Made by a program: the position numbers and the translations under genes. The notes under the pieces are model-generated. The model had not been told where the DNA came from. It made no database searches and saw only the letters and a list, made by a program, of their open reading frames with translations. This document shows positions 19,957 through 31,300 of a DNA stretch of 42,410 nucleotides, piece after piece; within the stretch, counting starts at the first letter, position 1; every line of letters starts with the position of its first letter. This DNA comes from an uncultured Verrucomicrobiota bacterium (GTDB lineage Bacteria; Verrucomicrobiota; Kiritimatiellia; RFP12; UBA1067): assembly GCA_946623785.1 (NCBI GenBank), contig CAMORM010000006.1, positions 1-42,410 of the forward strand, read 5' to 3'.

Positions 19957-20634
19957 ATGCCGGAGGAAGGAAAGAGCGGTTCCAGCGCGAAGGTCGCGGC
20001 GGTTCTTGTCGGAGCGGTGCTGCTCGGGCTTGCCGGCGTTTTCGCCGTGGGCGGGCTCCTCTTCAGGAGCGCGCCGCCGCCGAAGCCCGCCGAAGTCAGG
20101 GAGCCGGCAGCCGCCGAAAAGCCGTTGCCAAAGCTGCACCGGCAGGCGAACTGGGTGTATTTCCGCGGAAGCATGCAGGCCGAGATGGAGCGGCTCGCGG
20201 ACTTCGACGTCGTGGTGGCGCCCCTTGCGGACGTCGCGGCGGTCAGGTGGCTCGAGTCGCGCGGCTGCCGCGTAATCGCGGAGGAGCCAAGGTTCGGCGG
20301 GCTTCTCAAGGACGGACGCGGCGAGAAGACCGTTGGCAAGGTGAGCGGCGCGGTTTGCTGGATCGGGGCCGACTTCTCGGACTTCTCGAACAAGATACTG
20401 CTGCAGGAGAACAGGAAGACCCTCGAGTCCCTGAAGGAATATGCCGACGAGCACCCCGGCGAGAAGGTGCTCGTGTTCGCGGCGGGGCTTCCGCGCGGGC
20501 AGTGGATCCCGTTTCGAACGCTGATGATGCGGTTCGGGTTCGTGCCGTGTGCGGGACCTGCGGACGCATCGGCAATCTACGACTACGTCCACGAAGCCGC
20601 GGCGGCAGTGCCGCGGCCGAAAGCGGAGGGATGA
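19957..20634 (+). CDS. Unknown membrane-anchored protein between ileS and mraY
   Basis: The 225-aa protein is not recognised. Residues about 12-36 are a single membrane helix (VAAVLVGAVLLGLAGVFAVGG) after a short charged N-terminus. A Pro/Ala/Glu linker follows, then a soluble alpha/beta domain (about 55-210) that should face outward. That domain has alternating hydrophobic strands ('NWVYFRG', 'FDVVVAPLADVAAVRWL', 'CRVIAEEPRF', 'KVLVFAAG') and no obvious catalytic motif. The strand pattern suggests a Rossmann-like or TIM-barrel fragment. It begins 3 nt after ileS and its stop overlaps the mraY start (ATGA), so it is translationally coupled to an envelope-synthesis enzyme. A cell-wall-related role is possible but only by context. 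Confidence 0.75.
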   Translation: MPEEGKSGSSAKVAAVLVGAVLLGLAGVFAVGGLLFRSAPPPKPAEVREPAAAEKPLPKLHRQANWVYFRGSMQAEMERLADFDVVVAPLADVAAVRWLESRGCRVIAEEPRFGGLLKDGRGEKTVGKVSGAVCWIGADFSDFSNKILLQENRKTLESLKEYADEHPGEKVLVFAAGLPRGQWIPFRTLMMRFGFVPCAGPADASAIYDYVHEAAAAVPRPKAEG

Positions 20635-21818
20635 CAGTGCTTTACTGGCTTTCGTTCAATCTCGAGCAGTACTGGGGGCCTTTCCGCCTCCTGCGCTCGT
20701 TTGCCTTCCTCATCGGCGGCGGCGTGATGCTCGCCGCGCTGCTCACGCTTCTCCTCCTGCCGAGGCTCTGGGGCTTTCTGCCGAAAGACCACGGCAAGGC
20801 GATCCTCGGCAAGGACGGGATGACTTCGGCTGGCAAGCCGACTGGCGCGGGGCTGTGGATGACGATCCTGGTCCTGCCTGTCGCGCTTCTCGTGATGCCG
20901 TTCAAGATGCCCGACCTTGGCGTTGTCATGTGCCTGTACCTCTCGATGGTGTTCGGATACCTCGACGACAAGAGCACCGACCCATGGGGGCAGCTCAAGA
21001 AGGGGCTTCTCGACTGCGCGGTGTCGATCGGCGCGGCGGCCTTCATCTACGTGGGCTACGCGCAGGGGACGGGTATCGCCCACTACGTGCAGATATGGGT
21101 GCCGTTCTTCAAGGGCATGTACGCCATCCCCTGGTACATCTACATCCCGTGCGCCGGCGCGATGCTTTGGATAATGCTCAACGCCACCAACTGCTCCGAC
21201 GGAGTGGACGGCCTTGCGGGGACGCTCACGCTCGTGATGATACTCATAATCGCCGTGTTCCTCTACATGGTTATCGGCAACCTGCCCAAGGCGCAGTACT
21301 TCTTCATCTTCCCGCCCGAGGTTAACGGCCTGCCGTTCGGCGGAACGCATGCCAGGATAGCGGCTCGCTGGAGCGTCATGCTCATGACGGTCGCGGGGTC
21401 CCTCGCAGGGTATCTCTGGTGGAACGCCGAGCCGTCCAAGGTGATGATGGGGGACGCAGGAAGCCGCTTCCTCGGGCTGCTCGTCGGCGTTGGCGTGCTC
21501 GTCACCGGCAACCCGTTCCTGCTGCTCGCGGTGGCGCCGGTCGTCCTCGTGAACGGCGGGACGGGCCTCGCGAAGCTCGTCCTGCTGCGCACGTTCGGAA
21601 AGCTCGGGCTGGAGGTCAGGCCGCCGTCCGTCCTCCCGCCGGAGTCCGCCGGCAAGGAGAAGTGGTTCGTGCGCGCGCTGCACGGCGTGCGCTTCCCGCT
21701 GCACGACCACTGCAAGAAGACGCTCCACTGGTCGAACGCGCAGGTCCTCATGCGCTTCACGCTCCTCCAGATTTTCCTCACCCCGATCCTGTTCTTCGTG
21801 TTCGTGAAGATCCGCTAG
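20631..21818 (+). CDS. mraY: Divergent phospho-N-acetylmuramoyl-pentapeptide-transferase
   Basis: From ATG 20631 (ATGA overlap with the previous stop) the protein has 395 aa, slightly longer than the usual 360, with about ten membrane helices. MraY/WecA superfamily motifs are present: GKPTGAG (68-74, where MraY usually has GTPTMGG), GYLDDKS (109-115) with the catalytic Asp pair, NATNCSDGVDG (184-194) and GDAGS (274-278). The C-terminal PLHDHCKKTLHWS (356-368) corresponds to the MraY-specific 'P.HHHfe..GW.E' segment, which favours MraY over WecA. The enzyme would transfer phospho-MurNAc-pentapeptide to undecaprenyl phosphate, forming lipid I at the cytoplasmic membrane. It is unusual that it lies next to ileS rather than in a mur/fts cluster. 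The motif changes mean activity as a specialised paralogue cannot be ruled out. Confidence 0.8.
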   Translation: MTVLYWLSFNLEQYWGPFRLLRSFAFLIGGGVMLAALLTLLLLPRLWGFLPKDHGKAILGKDGMTSAGKPTGAGLWMTILVLPVALLVMPFKMPDLGVVMCLYLSMVFGYLDDKSTDPWGQLKKGLLDCAVSIGAAAFIYVGYAQGTGIAHYVQIWVPFFKGMYAIPWYIYIPCAGAMLWIMLNATNCSDGVDGLAGTLTLVMILIIAVFLYMVIGNLPKAQYFFIFPPEVNGLPFGGTHARIAARWSVMLMTVAGSLAGYLWWNAEPSKVMMGDAGSRFLGLLVGVGVLVTGNPFLLLAVAPVVLVNGGTGLAKLVLLRTFGKLGLEVRPPSVLPPESAGKEKWFVRALHGVRFPLHDHCKKTLHWSNAQVLMRFTLLQIFLTPILFFVFVKIR

Positions 21819-21820
21819 CA

Positions 21821-23125
21821 GTGAAAACGGCCGCCGTCATATTCGCGACAATCACAGCCTTCGCCGCATTCGGCGACGGCTCTGCCGTGCACGTGCCGAA
21901 AGGCTGGGCCGACGTGTCGGAATTTGCGCCCCCGCCCGGCAGGCGGCACGTTTCGGCCGTGGCAGTCCCGCCGTCCATGCGGAGCCTTTCCTCGCGCGAC
22001 AACTTCGTGGAGGTGTTCTCCGACGAAACGGACCTGGACGACGGCATGGGGTTCAGGGGGCCCGTGTTCAAGGCCGCCGTGGACGCCGTGGAGAGGATCT
22101 CCGCCGCAAGCGGCCTGGAGATGCCGCGAGGCGCGGCCGGCCTGGTGATACACGTGGGAAACGGCACCAACGAGGACACGAGCGTCGTATGCCGCGTGGA
22201 GCGCAACAGCTCGAGGCGGGTCGTCACGCGCCTGTACCTGCCAAGCCCGGCGTTTTCCGACCTGGACCTCTTCGGCAGGCAGATTGCCGCTGCGTACCTG
22301 CGCGCATGGGCGTCGCGCAAGGCGGAAGCTGCTGCCGGCGCGGCTGCCGCGCCGTACAAGGAGCCTCCGGAATGGGTGGCGCACGGGCTCTCCAGGGCGG
22401 CGAACGAGCTTTTCGCGCTGTTCGACAGGCTCGACGCCGTTGCGTTCTGGCAGGGCGGAGAGATGCCGTTTTTCAAGGACCTCCCGGCGAAGCTCGACCC
22501 TGCCACGGAACGAGGGTCCTCGCTCTGCGGGTTCATGGTGAAGTGGATGGTCGCGCACAATCTGAAGCAGACGGCCGAAAAGGGCGGCGCCGCGAAGAAG
22601 CCTAAGGCCGGGCCCGACACGGTTTTCACGAGGATGATGGATCGCCTTGCGAAGGACGAGGAGTGGAGCTCGTCCGCCATGATCGAGCTCCTCACCGGCG
22701 AGACGGACCCGCACAGGCAGGACGACGCGTTCGACGTCCACATGTGGAAGCTCATGCACGCCGTGCTCGTTCCGGGCCAGTCGACGCCCGAGGACGTGAA
22801 GACATTCGCCTCCCGTCTCTTGCTATATCCGCCGTTTTTTGATATAAGTTTCCGCGACGGCACGAAAGCGTGCCCGTTCCGCCTTGCCATACGCAATGCG
22901 TCCGACCCGGTCGTGCGGATATCTGCCTTGATAAAGCAGCGCGCGCTGGAGCTGACGGTTATCGGCCGCGGGGAGAAGCTTGTGAAGGCGGCCGAAAGCC
23001 ATGTCCGCTTCCTGCGGGCGCTTGCGCGCGGCGAGGGCAAGGAGGCGCTTACGGAGAAGCTCGACGAGGCCGAGGCGCTTCTTGGCGCGGCGTACGCGGA
23101 GGCGGTCGAGAGGTTCGGCACGTGA
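21821..23125 (+). CDS. Unknown secreted protein, mraY-argH intergenic operon member
   Basis: I set the start at GTG 21821, 2 nt after the mraY stop, because it gives a clean signal peptide (KTAAVIFATITAFAAFGDGSA). The ORF-track start lies deep inside mraY. The 434-aa product is not recognised. It is largely helical in its second half. A segment 'AYLRAWASRK...PEWVAHGLSRAANELF' recalls the layout of MA-type metallopeptidases near their zinc site, but no HExxH is present, so a peptidase call is not justified. A degenerate, substrate-binding relative is possible. A C-terminal helical tail follows ('LRALARGEGKEALTEKLDEAEALLGAAYAEAVERF'). It is probably periplasmic or exported, and is translated from the same message as mraY and the upstream anchored protein. 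Confidence 0.65.
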   Translation: MKTAAVIFATITAFAAFGDGSAVHVPKGWADVSEFAPPPGRRHVSAVAVPPSMRSLSSRDNFVEVFSDETDLDDGMGFRGPVFKAAVDAVERISAASGLEMPRGAAGLVIHVGNGTNEDTSVVCRVERNSSRRVVTRLYLPSPAFSDLDLFGRQIAAAYLRAWASRKAEAAAGAAAAPYKEPPEWVAHGLSRAANELFALFDRLDAVAFWQGGEMPFFKDLPAKLDPATERGSSLCGFMVKWMVAHNLKQTAEKGGAAKKPKAGPDTVFTRMMDRLAKDEEWSSSAMIELLTGETDPHRQDDAFDVHMWKLMHAVLVPGQSTPEDVKTFASRLLLYPPFFDISFRDGTKACPFRLAIRNASDPVVRISALIKQRALELTVIGRGEKLVKAAESHVRFLRALARGEGKEALTEKLDEAEALLGAAYAEAVERFGT

Positions 23126-23164
23126 AGCCGTCGGCAACGGCGGAAAGGGAAGACAGGGTTTGGC

Positions 23165-24526
<1,362 letters not shown>

Positions 24527-24581
24527 GGAATTAAAAAGACATCCGCCGGGGCACGGCATCCGGCTCAAAGGAAACAAGAAA

Positions 24582-25235
24582 ATGAACGAACAGGCAGTGG
24601 AACAGGGCATCACGCTGATGCAGGCTTGGCAGTATGGCGGAGACCTCATGTGGGTGCTCCTCGGGATGAGCGTCATCGCGCTCGCTCTTGTCATGTACAT
24701 CCTCGTCGCGCACCGCCGCGGCGCCATCGCGCCGGCGGCGCTGCTGTCGGACGTGCTCAACGCGCTCCACGGCGACAACGCGTCCGAGGCGAAGCGCCTC
24801 TGCGAGCGCTCCGGCTCCGCGCTTGCGGACGTGGCCCTTGCCGGCGTTCTCGCCGTCACGATGCCGGGCGCCACGCTCGAGCGCGTCAACGCGGCCGTCG
24901 AGACGGCCGGCGCGCACGCCGCGGGACGCATGAGCGCAACCGTGGAATACCTCCTCGACATCGCAACGATCGCGCCGCTCGTTGGACTCCTCGGAACCGT
25001 GCTCGGCATGTTCAAGGCGTTCAGCGGCGTCGCGAACGACATCGCGAGCGCGAAGCCCGTGGTGCTTGCGCAGGGCGTCTCGCAGGCGATCATCACCACG
25101 GTGTTCGGCCTCCTCATCTCCATCCCCGTGCTCGCCGCGTACGCGTTCTTCCGCCGCCGCGTCGCGCGCAGGACCGACGAACTTGAAAACGCGGCCGCGG
25201 AGATCGTGGACGCCATGGTCTCGAAAGGCCGGTGA
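24582..25235 (+). CDS. exbB: MotA/TolQ/ExbB-type proton channel protein
   Basis: The 217-aa protein has three membrane helices: about 24-44 (MWVLLGMSVIALALVMYILV), about 130-150 (IATIAPLVGLLGTVLGMFKAF) and about 165-190 (QAIITTVFGLLISIPVLAAYAFF). The spacing is that of the ExbB/TolQ family, with the diagnostic 'iApLvGLLGTVlGM..aF' and 'i...l.tT.fGLlisIPvl.ay.ff' segments. With ExbD, 6 nt downstream, it forms an inner-membrane channel that uses proton- or sodium-motive force to drive a periplasmic transducer. TolQ is an alternative name, since the family cannot be split by eye. No tonB or tolA lies in the window, so the energised partner is elsewhere or is one of the downstream envelope proteins. 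Confidence 0.9.
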   Translation: MNEQAVEQGITLMQAWQYGGDLMWVLLGMSVIALALVMYILVAHRRGAIAPAALLSDVLNALHGDNASEAKRLCERSGSALADVALAGVLAVTMPGATLERVNAAVETAGAHAAGRMSATVEYLLDIATIAPLVGLLGTVLGMFKAFSGVANDIASAKPVVLAQGVSQAIITTVFGLLISIPVLAAYAFFRRRVARRTDELENAAAEIVDAMVSKGR

Positions 25236-25241
25236 GAAGCC

Positions 25242-25661
25242 ATGAACTTCAGAAAGAAGGCAAAGCCGGCGCTGCCGCAGTTCCAGATGACGGCCATGAT
25301 GGACGTCGTCTTCCTGCTGCTCTGCTTCTTCGTGACGACGAGCGTCTTCTCGCAGTGGGAGTGCGAGGTACAGCTGACCCTGCCGACCGCAAAGAGCGCC
25401 GTGGCCCCGGAGCGCATGCCCGGCGAGATCATCCTCAACGTGGCGCAGGACGGCTCGGTAACGGTCAATCAGCACAAGCTTACGCCGGAGGAGCTCACCA
25501 CGCGCCTCAGGCGCATCGTGAGCATCTACCCCGGGCAGCCCGTGGTCATACGCGCCGACAAGGACACTTCCTACGAAAACCTCATGAAGGTCATCGACAT
25601 CTGCCGCCAGTCCGACGTGTGGTCCTTCTCGCTCGCGACGAGGGACGCCGAAAAGAAATAG
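25242..25661 (+). CDS. exbD: ExbD/TolR-type biopolymer transport protein
   Basis: The 139-aa protein has the family layout. It has a short basic cytoplasmic start (MNFRKKAKPALP), one membrane helix (about 17-37) carrying the conserved acidic residue in 'MTAMMDVVFLLLCFFV', and a periplasmic domain with the usual 'i.v..dGsv.vn...l..eel...l' and 'p.VvIRaDkdtsYe.lm.viD.cr.s' pattern. The helix aspartate is the ion-carrying residue of the channel. It starts 6 nt after exbB and its stop is 4 nt before the cytochrome gene, so all three are tightly coupled. Confidence 0.92.
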   Translation: MNFRKKAKPALPQFQMTAMMDVVFLLLCFFVTTSVFSQWECEVQLTLPTAKSAVAPERMPGEIILNVAQDGSVTVNQHKLTPEELTTRLRRIVSIYPGQPVVIRADKDTSYENLMKVIDICRQSDVWSFSLATRDAEKK

Positions 25662-25665
25662 CGAG

Positions 25666-28305
25666 GTGAACGTGGTCAGGAAAACGACACTTGCTGCAGT
25701 TGCCTTCGCGGCCCTTTCGGCCGCCGCTGCGCCGTCCCACTGGAACGGCGGAAGGAACGTGCCAGTGCACAAGATCGCTCTCCTCGACGCCGACGGGGAT
25801 ACGGTCAGCCCGCGCGACGCGAACGCCGCCGCGATGTCCACGGCCAGGACGTGCGCGCAGTGCCACGACCTTGACGCGATGAAGGGCGGCTCGCATTTCA
25901 GGACGGGCCTCGACAAGGACGACGCCAAGCCGTCCGTAACGGTCGAGCCTTGGTTCGCCGTCGACTACGTAACCGGCTCGCAGATACCGCTTTCCCTCCG
26001 CGCCCAGGGCGGCGCGTACCATCCGCTGCAGCTCGGCATCGGCTTCTGGGAGTGGACGCGCGACTTCGGCCGCCACTTCCCCGGCGGCGGCATCGCGAGC
26101 GACGCGAGGGCCATGTCGGAGAAGGCGGGGCCGAACAACCGCTGGAACGTCACGGGTCCGCTTGAGCCGAACTGCTTCGCGTGCCACGCCAACACTGCCG
26201 AGTACGACCACTCCGAATGGGTTCGCCAGATATACCGCGAGAACTTCTCCGGCGCGATGTCGGCGGCGCTCGGCATTGCCGACGTCGACGGGATCAACGC
26301 CCGCCTCCCGGAGCACTGGTCGCGCTCGTGCGGCGTCAACCCCGACGACCACGTGTTCATGGTCCCGCAGGAGATGCGCTACCAAACTGCGAAGTTCGAC
26401 GAGAAGGGCCGCATCGTGCTGCCGATCGGACGCCCCAGGAACGAGAACTGCCTGGCATGCCATTCCGCCACGGAAAAGGGCATGGGGGCGCATGAGATCC
26501 AGGGCGACGTCCATCTCCGCGCGGGGCTCTCGTGCACCGACTGCCACAAAAACGGAATGGACCACAGGATCAAGACGACGTCCTGCGCGGAGTGCCACAC
26601 GAAGGGCGACTCCAGTGGCAAGCTCCGCGGCCCAAGGCCTAAGCACACCGGATTTCCGCTCGTGCACTTCGAGAAGCTCTCGTGCACCGTGTGCCACTCC
26701 GGCGTCACCAGGGGTGGGCGCCTTGCCGAGGTGCGCACGTCGCGCGCCAACCGCATCGGCGTCTACGGAAGGGCGCGGTGGGCAACCGAGCCGCCGTACA
26801 TCGTCGAGCCGGTCTTTTCGCAGGACCTCGACGGCAAGATCCGCCCGAACCGCCTGATGTGGCCCGCGTTCTTCGCGAAGGCCGGGAAGGGCGGATCGCT
26901 CGAGCCCGTGAAGCCGGAAGTCGCAGCGAAGCTCGCAGGCGACGCCCTGACGCCGTACGAGCGGGTTTCGGAGGTGCTTGCCGCCCTCAACTCCAATCCC
27001 AACAGGCCCGGCGACGCGTACCTTTCCGAGGCCGGGATCTTCTACCGCACGAAGGACGGCGACGTTCCGCTGTGGCGCGAGGAGGAGTCGGACGACCCCA
27101 AGAAGACTGAGGCCCTGAACAAGCCGCTCAGCGATGCGCTCCAGTCCGTGGCGACGCTGCTCCCCGAAAAATCCAGGGACATACCCGTGGCCTTCCGCTG
27201 CGGCAAGGCCCAGGCGTACATGTTCGAATACAGGACGGTTACCAAGAGGGATCCGGAAGGAGGCGACCTCGGGCTCCACGAACACAGGGGATTCAAGTCT
27301 GTTCCCGCGGAGGGCGACCTCAGAATCGGGTTTTTCAGGGACGGTAAGGACGAGTTCGTGCCGCTCCTTGACAAGTACACGCGCGAACAGTACCTCAAGC
27401 TTTCGCAGGACCGCGAGCACCCGCTCACCGAGGACATGGTCAAGGCCGCGCTCGAGAAGATGGGCCCTGACTACCGCTATGTCGCGCATGGCTGCATATT
27501 CGGGGTCAAGAACGGCAAGATGTACCGCTCCACTGGCGACATCGCAACGCCGATCGCCTGGCCCGTCGGACACGACGTGCGCCCTGCGGGGCAGGCCCGC
27601 GGCTCCGCACCGCAGAGGTGCGCCGAATGCCACACCGCTGACTCGGAGTTTTTCTTCGGGAAGATCGTTCCGACAGGCCCGATCGCCGGGTTCATGGACG
27701 AGGGCGCGCTTGTCGACCGCGCGGCGGCGATGGGCGTCAGGGGTATCTACCACCGCGTGTTCGGCTTCACCTTCATGATGCGGCCGGTGTTCAAGGTGTT
27801 CCTCTGGGCGGTGTTTGTGCTTGCGTGCATATTCGCATGCGCCGCGGCTGCCGTTGCCGTTCCGGCGGCGCTCAGGGGCATACGCGGCAAGGCGGCCGAC
27901 TGGCGTGCCGTGCGGGTGCTTCTTGTCCTCATGCTGGCGGCGTCCGTTGCGTATCTCGGCGTGAGCGGGCTTTGGGGCTGGCTCTTCGGCGGCATGACCG
28001 GCTGGCTCCTCGTGTTCCACATGGTGGCAGGCGGGGCCTTCGCGTTCGCTGCGACATGCCTCTTCGCCCTGCGCGGCGGCGAACACGCGTCGTCGCACCC
28101 GTGGATATACATGGCGCTCGCGCTTTTCGGCGCCGCAACAGTCTTCACGGCCGTCATGCCCATGATGGCGGTGTTTGGCGACTCAGGGCAGCGTTTCCTG
28201 CTCGCGTCGCATCGCTGCTGCGCGTTCTGCTGCGCGCTTGCGCTCGCTCTGCTGTGCGCGGCGGCGTGGCGTGGAAGGAAGTCTAAGGCCCGCGGGAAGG
28301 CCTGA
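25666..28305 (+). CDS. Secreted seven-heme c-type cytochrome with a five-helix membrane tail
   Basis: From GTG 25666 the product has 879 aa with a signal peptide (VVRKTTLAAVAFAALSAAAAP). Seven CxxCH heme sites are visible: CAQCH 63-67, CFACH 170-174, CLACH 262-266, CTDCH 290-294, CAECH 307-311, CTVCH 340-344 and CAECH 652-656. Between the sixth and seventh is a non-heme domain of about 300 residues. The last 180 or so residues hold about five membrane helices. Two have histidines that might ligate b-type heme ('LLVFHMVAGGAF', 'LLASHRCCAFC'). The layout suggests an electron-transfer protein linking quinol or membrane heme to extracytoplasmic c-hemes. The specific enzyme family is not recognised. 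Coupling to exbBD (4 nt) and to the TPR membrane protein is close. Confidence 0.85.
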   Translation: MNVVRKTTLAAVAFAALSAAAAPSHWNGGRNVPVHKIALLDADGDTVSPRDANAAAMSTARTCAQCHDLDAMKGGSHFRTGLDKDDAKPSVTVEPWFAVDYVTGSQIPLSLRAQGGAYHPLQLGIGFWEWTRDFGRHFPGGGIASDARAMSEKAGPNNRWNVTGPLEPNCFACHANTAEYDHSEWVRQIYRENFSGAMSAALGIADVDGINARLPEHWSRSCGVNPDDHVFMVPQEMRYQTAKFDEKGRIVLPIGRPRNENCLACHSATEKGMGAHEIQGDVHLRAGLSCTDCHKNGMDHRIKTTSCAECHTKGDSSGKLRGPRPKHTGFPLVHFEKLSCTVCHSGVTRGGRLAEVRTSRANRIGVYGRARWATEPPYIVEPVFSQDLDGKIRPNRLMWPAFFAKAGKGGSLEPVKPEVAAKLAGDALTPYERVSEVLAALNSNPNRPGDAYLSEAGIFYRTKDGDVPLWREEESDDPKKTEALNKPLSDALQSVATLLPEKSRDIPVAFRCGKAQAYMFEYRTVTKRDPEGGDLGLHEHRGFKSVPAEGDLRIGFFRDGKDEFVPLLDKYTREQYLKLSQDREHPLTEDMVKAALEKMGPDYRYVAHGCIFGVKNGKMYRSTGDIATPIAWPVGHDVRPAGQARGSAPQRCAECHTADSEFFFGKIVPTGPIAGFMDEGALVDRAAAMGVRGIYHRVFGFTFMMRPVFKVFLWAVFVLACIFACAAAAVAVPAALRGIRGKAADWRAVRVLLVLMLAASVAYLGVSGLWGWLFGGMTGWLLVFHMVAGGAFAFAATCLFALRGGEHASSHPWIYMALALFGAATVFTAVMPMMAVFGDSGQRFLLASHRCCAFCCALALALLCAAAWRGRKSKARGKA

Positions 28306-28330
28306 ACATCTTAAAAATGGAGAGGAAGAC

Positions 28331-31300
28331 ATGTCCGAAGAAGAGATCAAGGTTTCCGAAAAGCGCGGTTGGACCGTGGCGGCGGGCATTGGCCTGCTGG
28401 CGCTGCTGGTGTATTCGCTGACGCTCGCAGACTATGCGTTTCCCGGCGAGTCCGCCGCGGCCATCACCGCATGGACGGGGATGGACGTCCTGAAGAGCCC
28501 GCTGCACCCTGTCTGGGGAGCGTTCGTAAGGTTCGTCGGCGGGCTTTCCTTCCCGTCGTCGCTTGTGGTCCGCGTGAACATGTTCTCGCTTGTGTGCGGA
28601 GTGCTTTCGGCTCTCATGGTCTGCCGCCTCGTCCGCGCGTTCGTGCTCGCGATGGTGTCCCACGAGGACGTGGCGCCGAAGGCCGGCCTCGCTGCGGACG
28701 TGGCCTCGCTCGTCGCAGGCGCGGTGTTCGTTTTCGGCGTGCCGGTGTGGCAGGCGTCAACGCACCTCGAGTGCCGCATCTTCGACGTCATGTTCGCGCT
28801 TGCGATGTTCTCGCTGCTGCCTTTCGTGTTCCGCAACGAGAAGCTGGCCTGGCCGCTCGCGATGCTCGCGGCGGTGATGCTCGGCGTGGGCGCGGTGGAG
28901 TCGGTGATATTCCTGCCGCTCGCCCCGATCATGGGCATATTCGTGTTCGCGGCGTTCCGCGGCCGCGGCAGGGTGGCGATTGCGGCGCTCGGCGCGTTCG
29001 CGCTAGTCGCGGCCGTCTCGTTCGCGCTCTACACGCGCCACGTTATGCAGGGCTTCGCGGCGACGCCCTACGCCATGGCGTGCGGCGAGTCAGGCATGAC
29101 GCCGATGGAGGTGGCGGTGGACTTCTGGCGCCAGCAGACGGCCGAGGTCCGCTCCTGGTACCAGCGGCCGGCGTGGCTGTGCGTGATGCTGACAGCGGTG
29201 CTGCCGTTCGTGGCGTGCGGCTTTGCGGCCATACGCGGCCTGAGCAGCGAGCGCTCGATGAGCCAGTACGTGTTCCACCTTGCGATGACGGCGTGCGTCA
29301 TCGCGGCCACCATGACGCCCGCCTCGCCCAACGAGCTCATGAGGCTCTCCGAGAAGGCTGGCCTTGCGACTTCGCTCCCGGTCGCGATGGGTACGATCAG
29401 CGCGATAACGGCTGGGTACCTCGCGGCGTACTGGATGCTTCTCTGGCGCGTAAAGGTCAAGGCCGACGAGTTCGACGGCCCGCCGGTCGTCGCGCAGATC
29501 GCCAAGCCGCTCGGCGCCACGGCGATCGTCATCCTGTTCGCGGCGGTGTTCTTCGGCTCGATCGTAAACGCGTTCAAGTGCGGACGCGACCGCGGCGAGT
29601 TCGCCGACCTCTGCGCCGCCGAAGTCCTCGACCGGCTCGGCGACCGCAACTGGTTCGTTACACAGGGCATACTCGACGACCATCTGCGCATCCTGGCCGA
29701 CGTGCGCGGCACGAAGCTCAACCTGGTGTGCCTGCAGCGAGAGGACGACGAGTCCTACCTCAAGGACCTTGGCGCGAAGATCGCGGAAGCCGGACTCAAG
29801 AGCACCAAGGGCGACCTGAAGTCCACGTCTCTGCTCGGCGTGCTGCCGTTCGTCCAGGACTGGTTCGCCGGCGACCCTGACGTCAACTCCAAGGCCGCCG
29901 TCTTCGGAATCCCCGACTTCTGGTACATAGCGCAGAAGACGCCTGTTCCGGACGGCATCTTCTTCACCGGCGTCAACGACGTGAAGTCCTTCGACGGCAA
30001 GAAGGCGTTCGCCGAGTTCCTGGAGCTGTGGAAGCGCATGGAGAAGCCGCTCTTCCGCAGGCGCGGCGAGTCGCTCGCCGAGGTCGACGATCCCGTTTCC
30101 CGCGTAAGGCTCCACCTCCGCCGCCACCTCGGGTTCGTGGGCAACAACCTCGGCGTCACGCTCCAGGACATCGGAATGGACGACGAGGCGTTCCAGCTCT
30201 ACGAGCTCGTCCGCAAGACGATCGACCCCGACAACGTGTGCGCGCTGTTCAACGAGTTCGAGATGGCCCGCTCCGGCGTCAAGTCCGCCGTGGCGCGGAA
30301 GGGCGAGATAGAGAAGGAGATACAGTCGCTCGTCGACAACCCGGACAAGCGCTACAAGCTGTGGTCCCTCTCCAGGTTCTACGGCTACATCCGCTCGCCG
30401 GAGATATTCGCGCGCATGGGCTATGGCTGGGCGCGCTCCGGCCAGACCGGAGCCGCCATCACGCAGGTGCGCCGCGCGCTTCCGTTCGTCCCGGCAGACC
30501 GCCAGTCAGGCCTCGGGAACATCATGGCGGCGATCTACGCCATGGGCGGCGAGACGCAGAAGTCCCGCGACGCGTACATGAAGGTGCTGGATGACGACGG
30601 CGGGAATCGCGACGCGCTTCTCGGCCTCGCGCGCCTCGCGATGCAGTCCGGTTCGCTCGACGAAGCGCGCGACTACATGACGAAGGCCGTTGACCAGTCC
30701 CCCAACAAGGAGACCTCGAACGTCGAATGGGCGATCATCCACCTGATGAACAACGACCTCGACCAGGCCAGGCTCTACCTCCAGAAGGCGACGGACCTCA
30801 ACCCGAACGACCTCCAGGCCTGGGGGCTCCTCTCGCACGTCATGCTCCAGCAGGCCGATGCGGCGAAGGACCCGAAGGAGAAGGGCAAGATAATCGACGA
30901 CCTCGAGAGCGTGATCATCCCGCGCATGGAGAAGATTGCAGGCGGACCGCACAACTACTTCGTGCAGGTCTCCCGCGCGCTTGTGCTGCTCCAGCGCGGG
31001 AATGAGCGCAGGAAGGATGCGCGCGACGCGCTCCTCGCCGCGTTCAACCTCCGTCCCGAGGTCACGGTCGTTGCGAACATGGTCCTCCAGCAGGACATCG
31101 CGCTCGACGACAAGGCGCGTGCGCGCGAGCACGCTCGCCTCGTCCTACGACAGGACCGCAAGAACCAGCTCGCCAACTACGTCCTCGGGTCGCTCCACCT
31201 CGGGCAGCGCGAATACGGCAACGCAGAGACGTTCCTGCGCCTTGCGGTGTCCGACCAAAAGCCGTTCGCCGCTGCCGAGAACGACCTCGCCGAGGTGCTC

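Noticed and set aside
20247-20630. N-terminal extension of the mraY ORF
   Set aside because: It is the shadow of the 19957-20634 gene in another frame. The MraY-like sequence begins at ATG 20631.
22300-22440. Metallopeptidase call for the 21821-23125 protein
   Set aside because: The PEWVAHGL context is suggestive, but no HExxH zinc motif is present.
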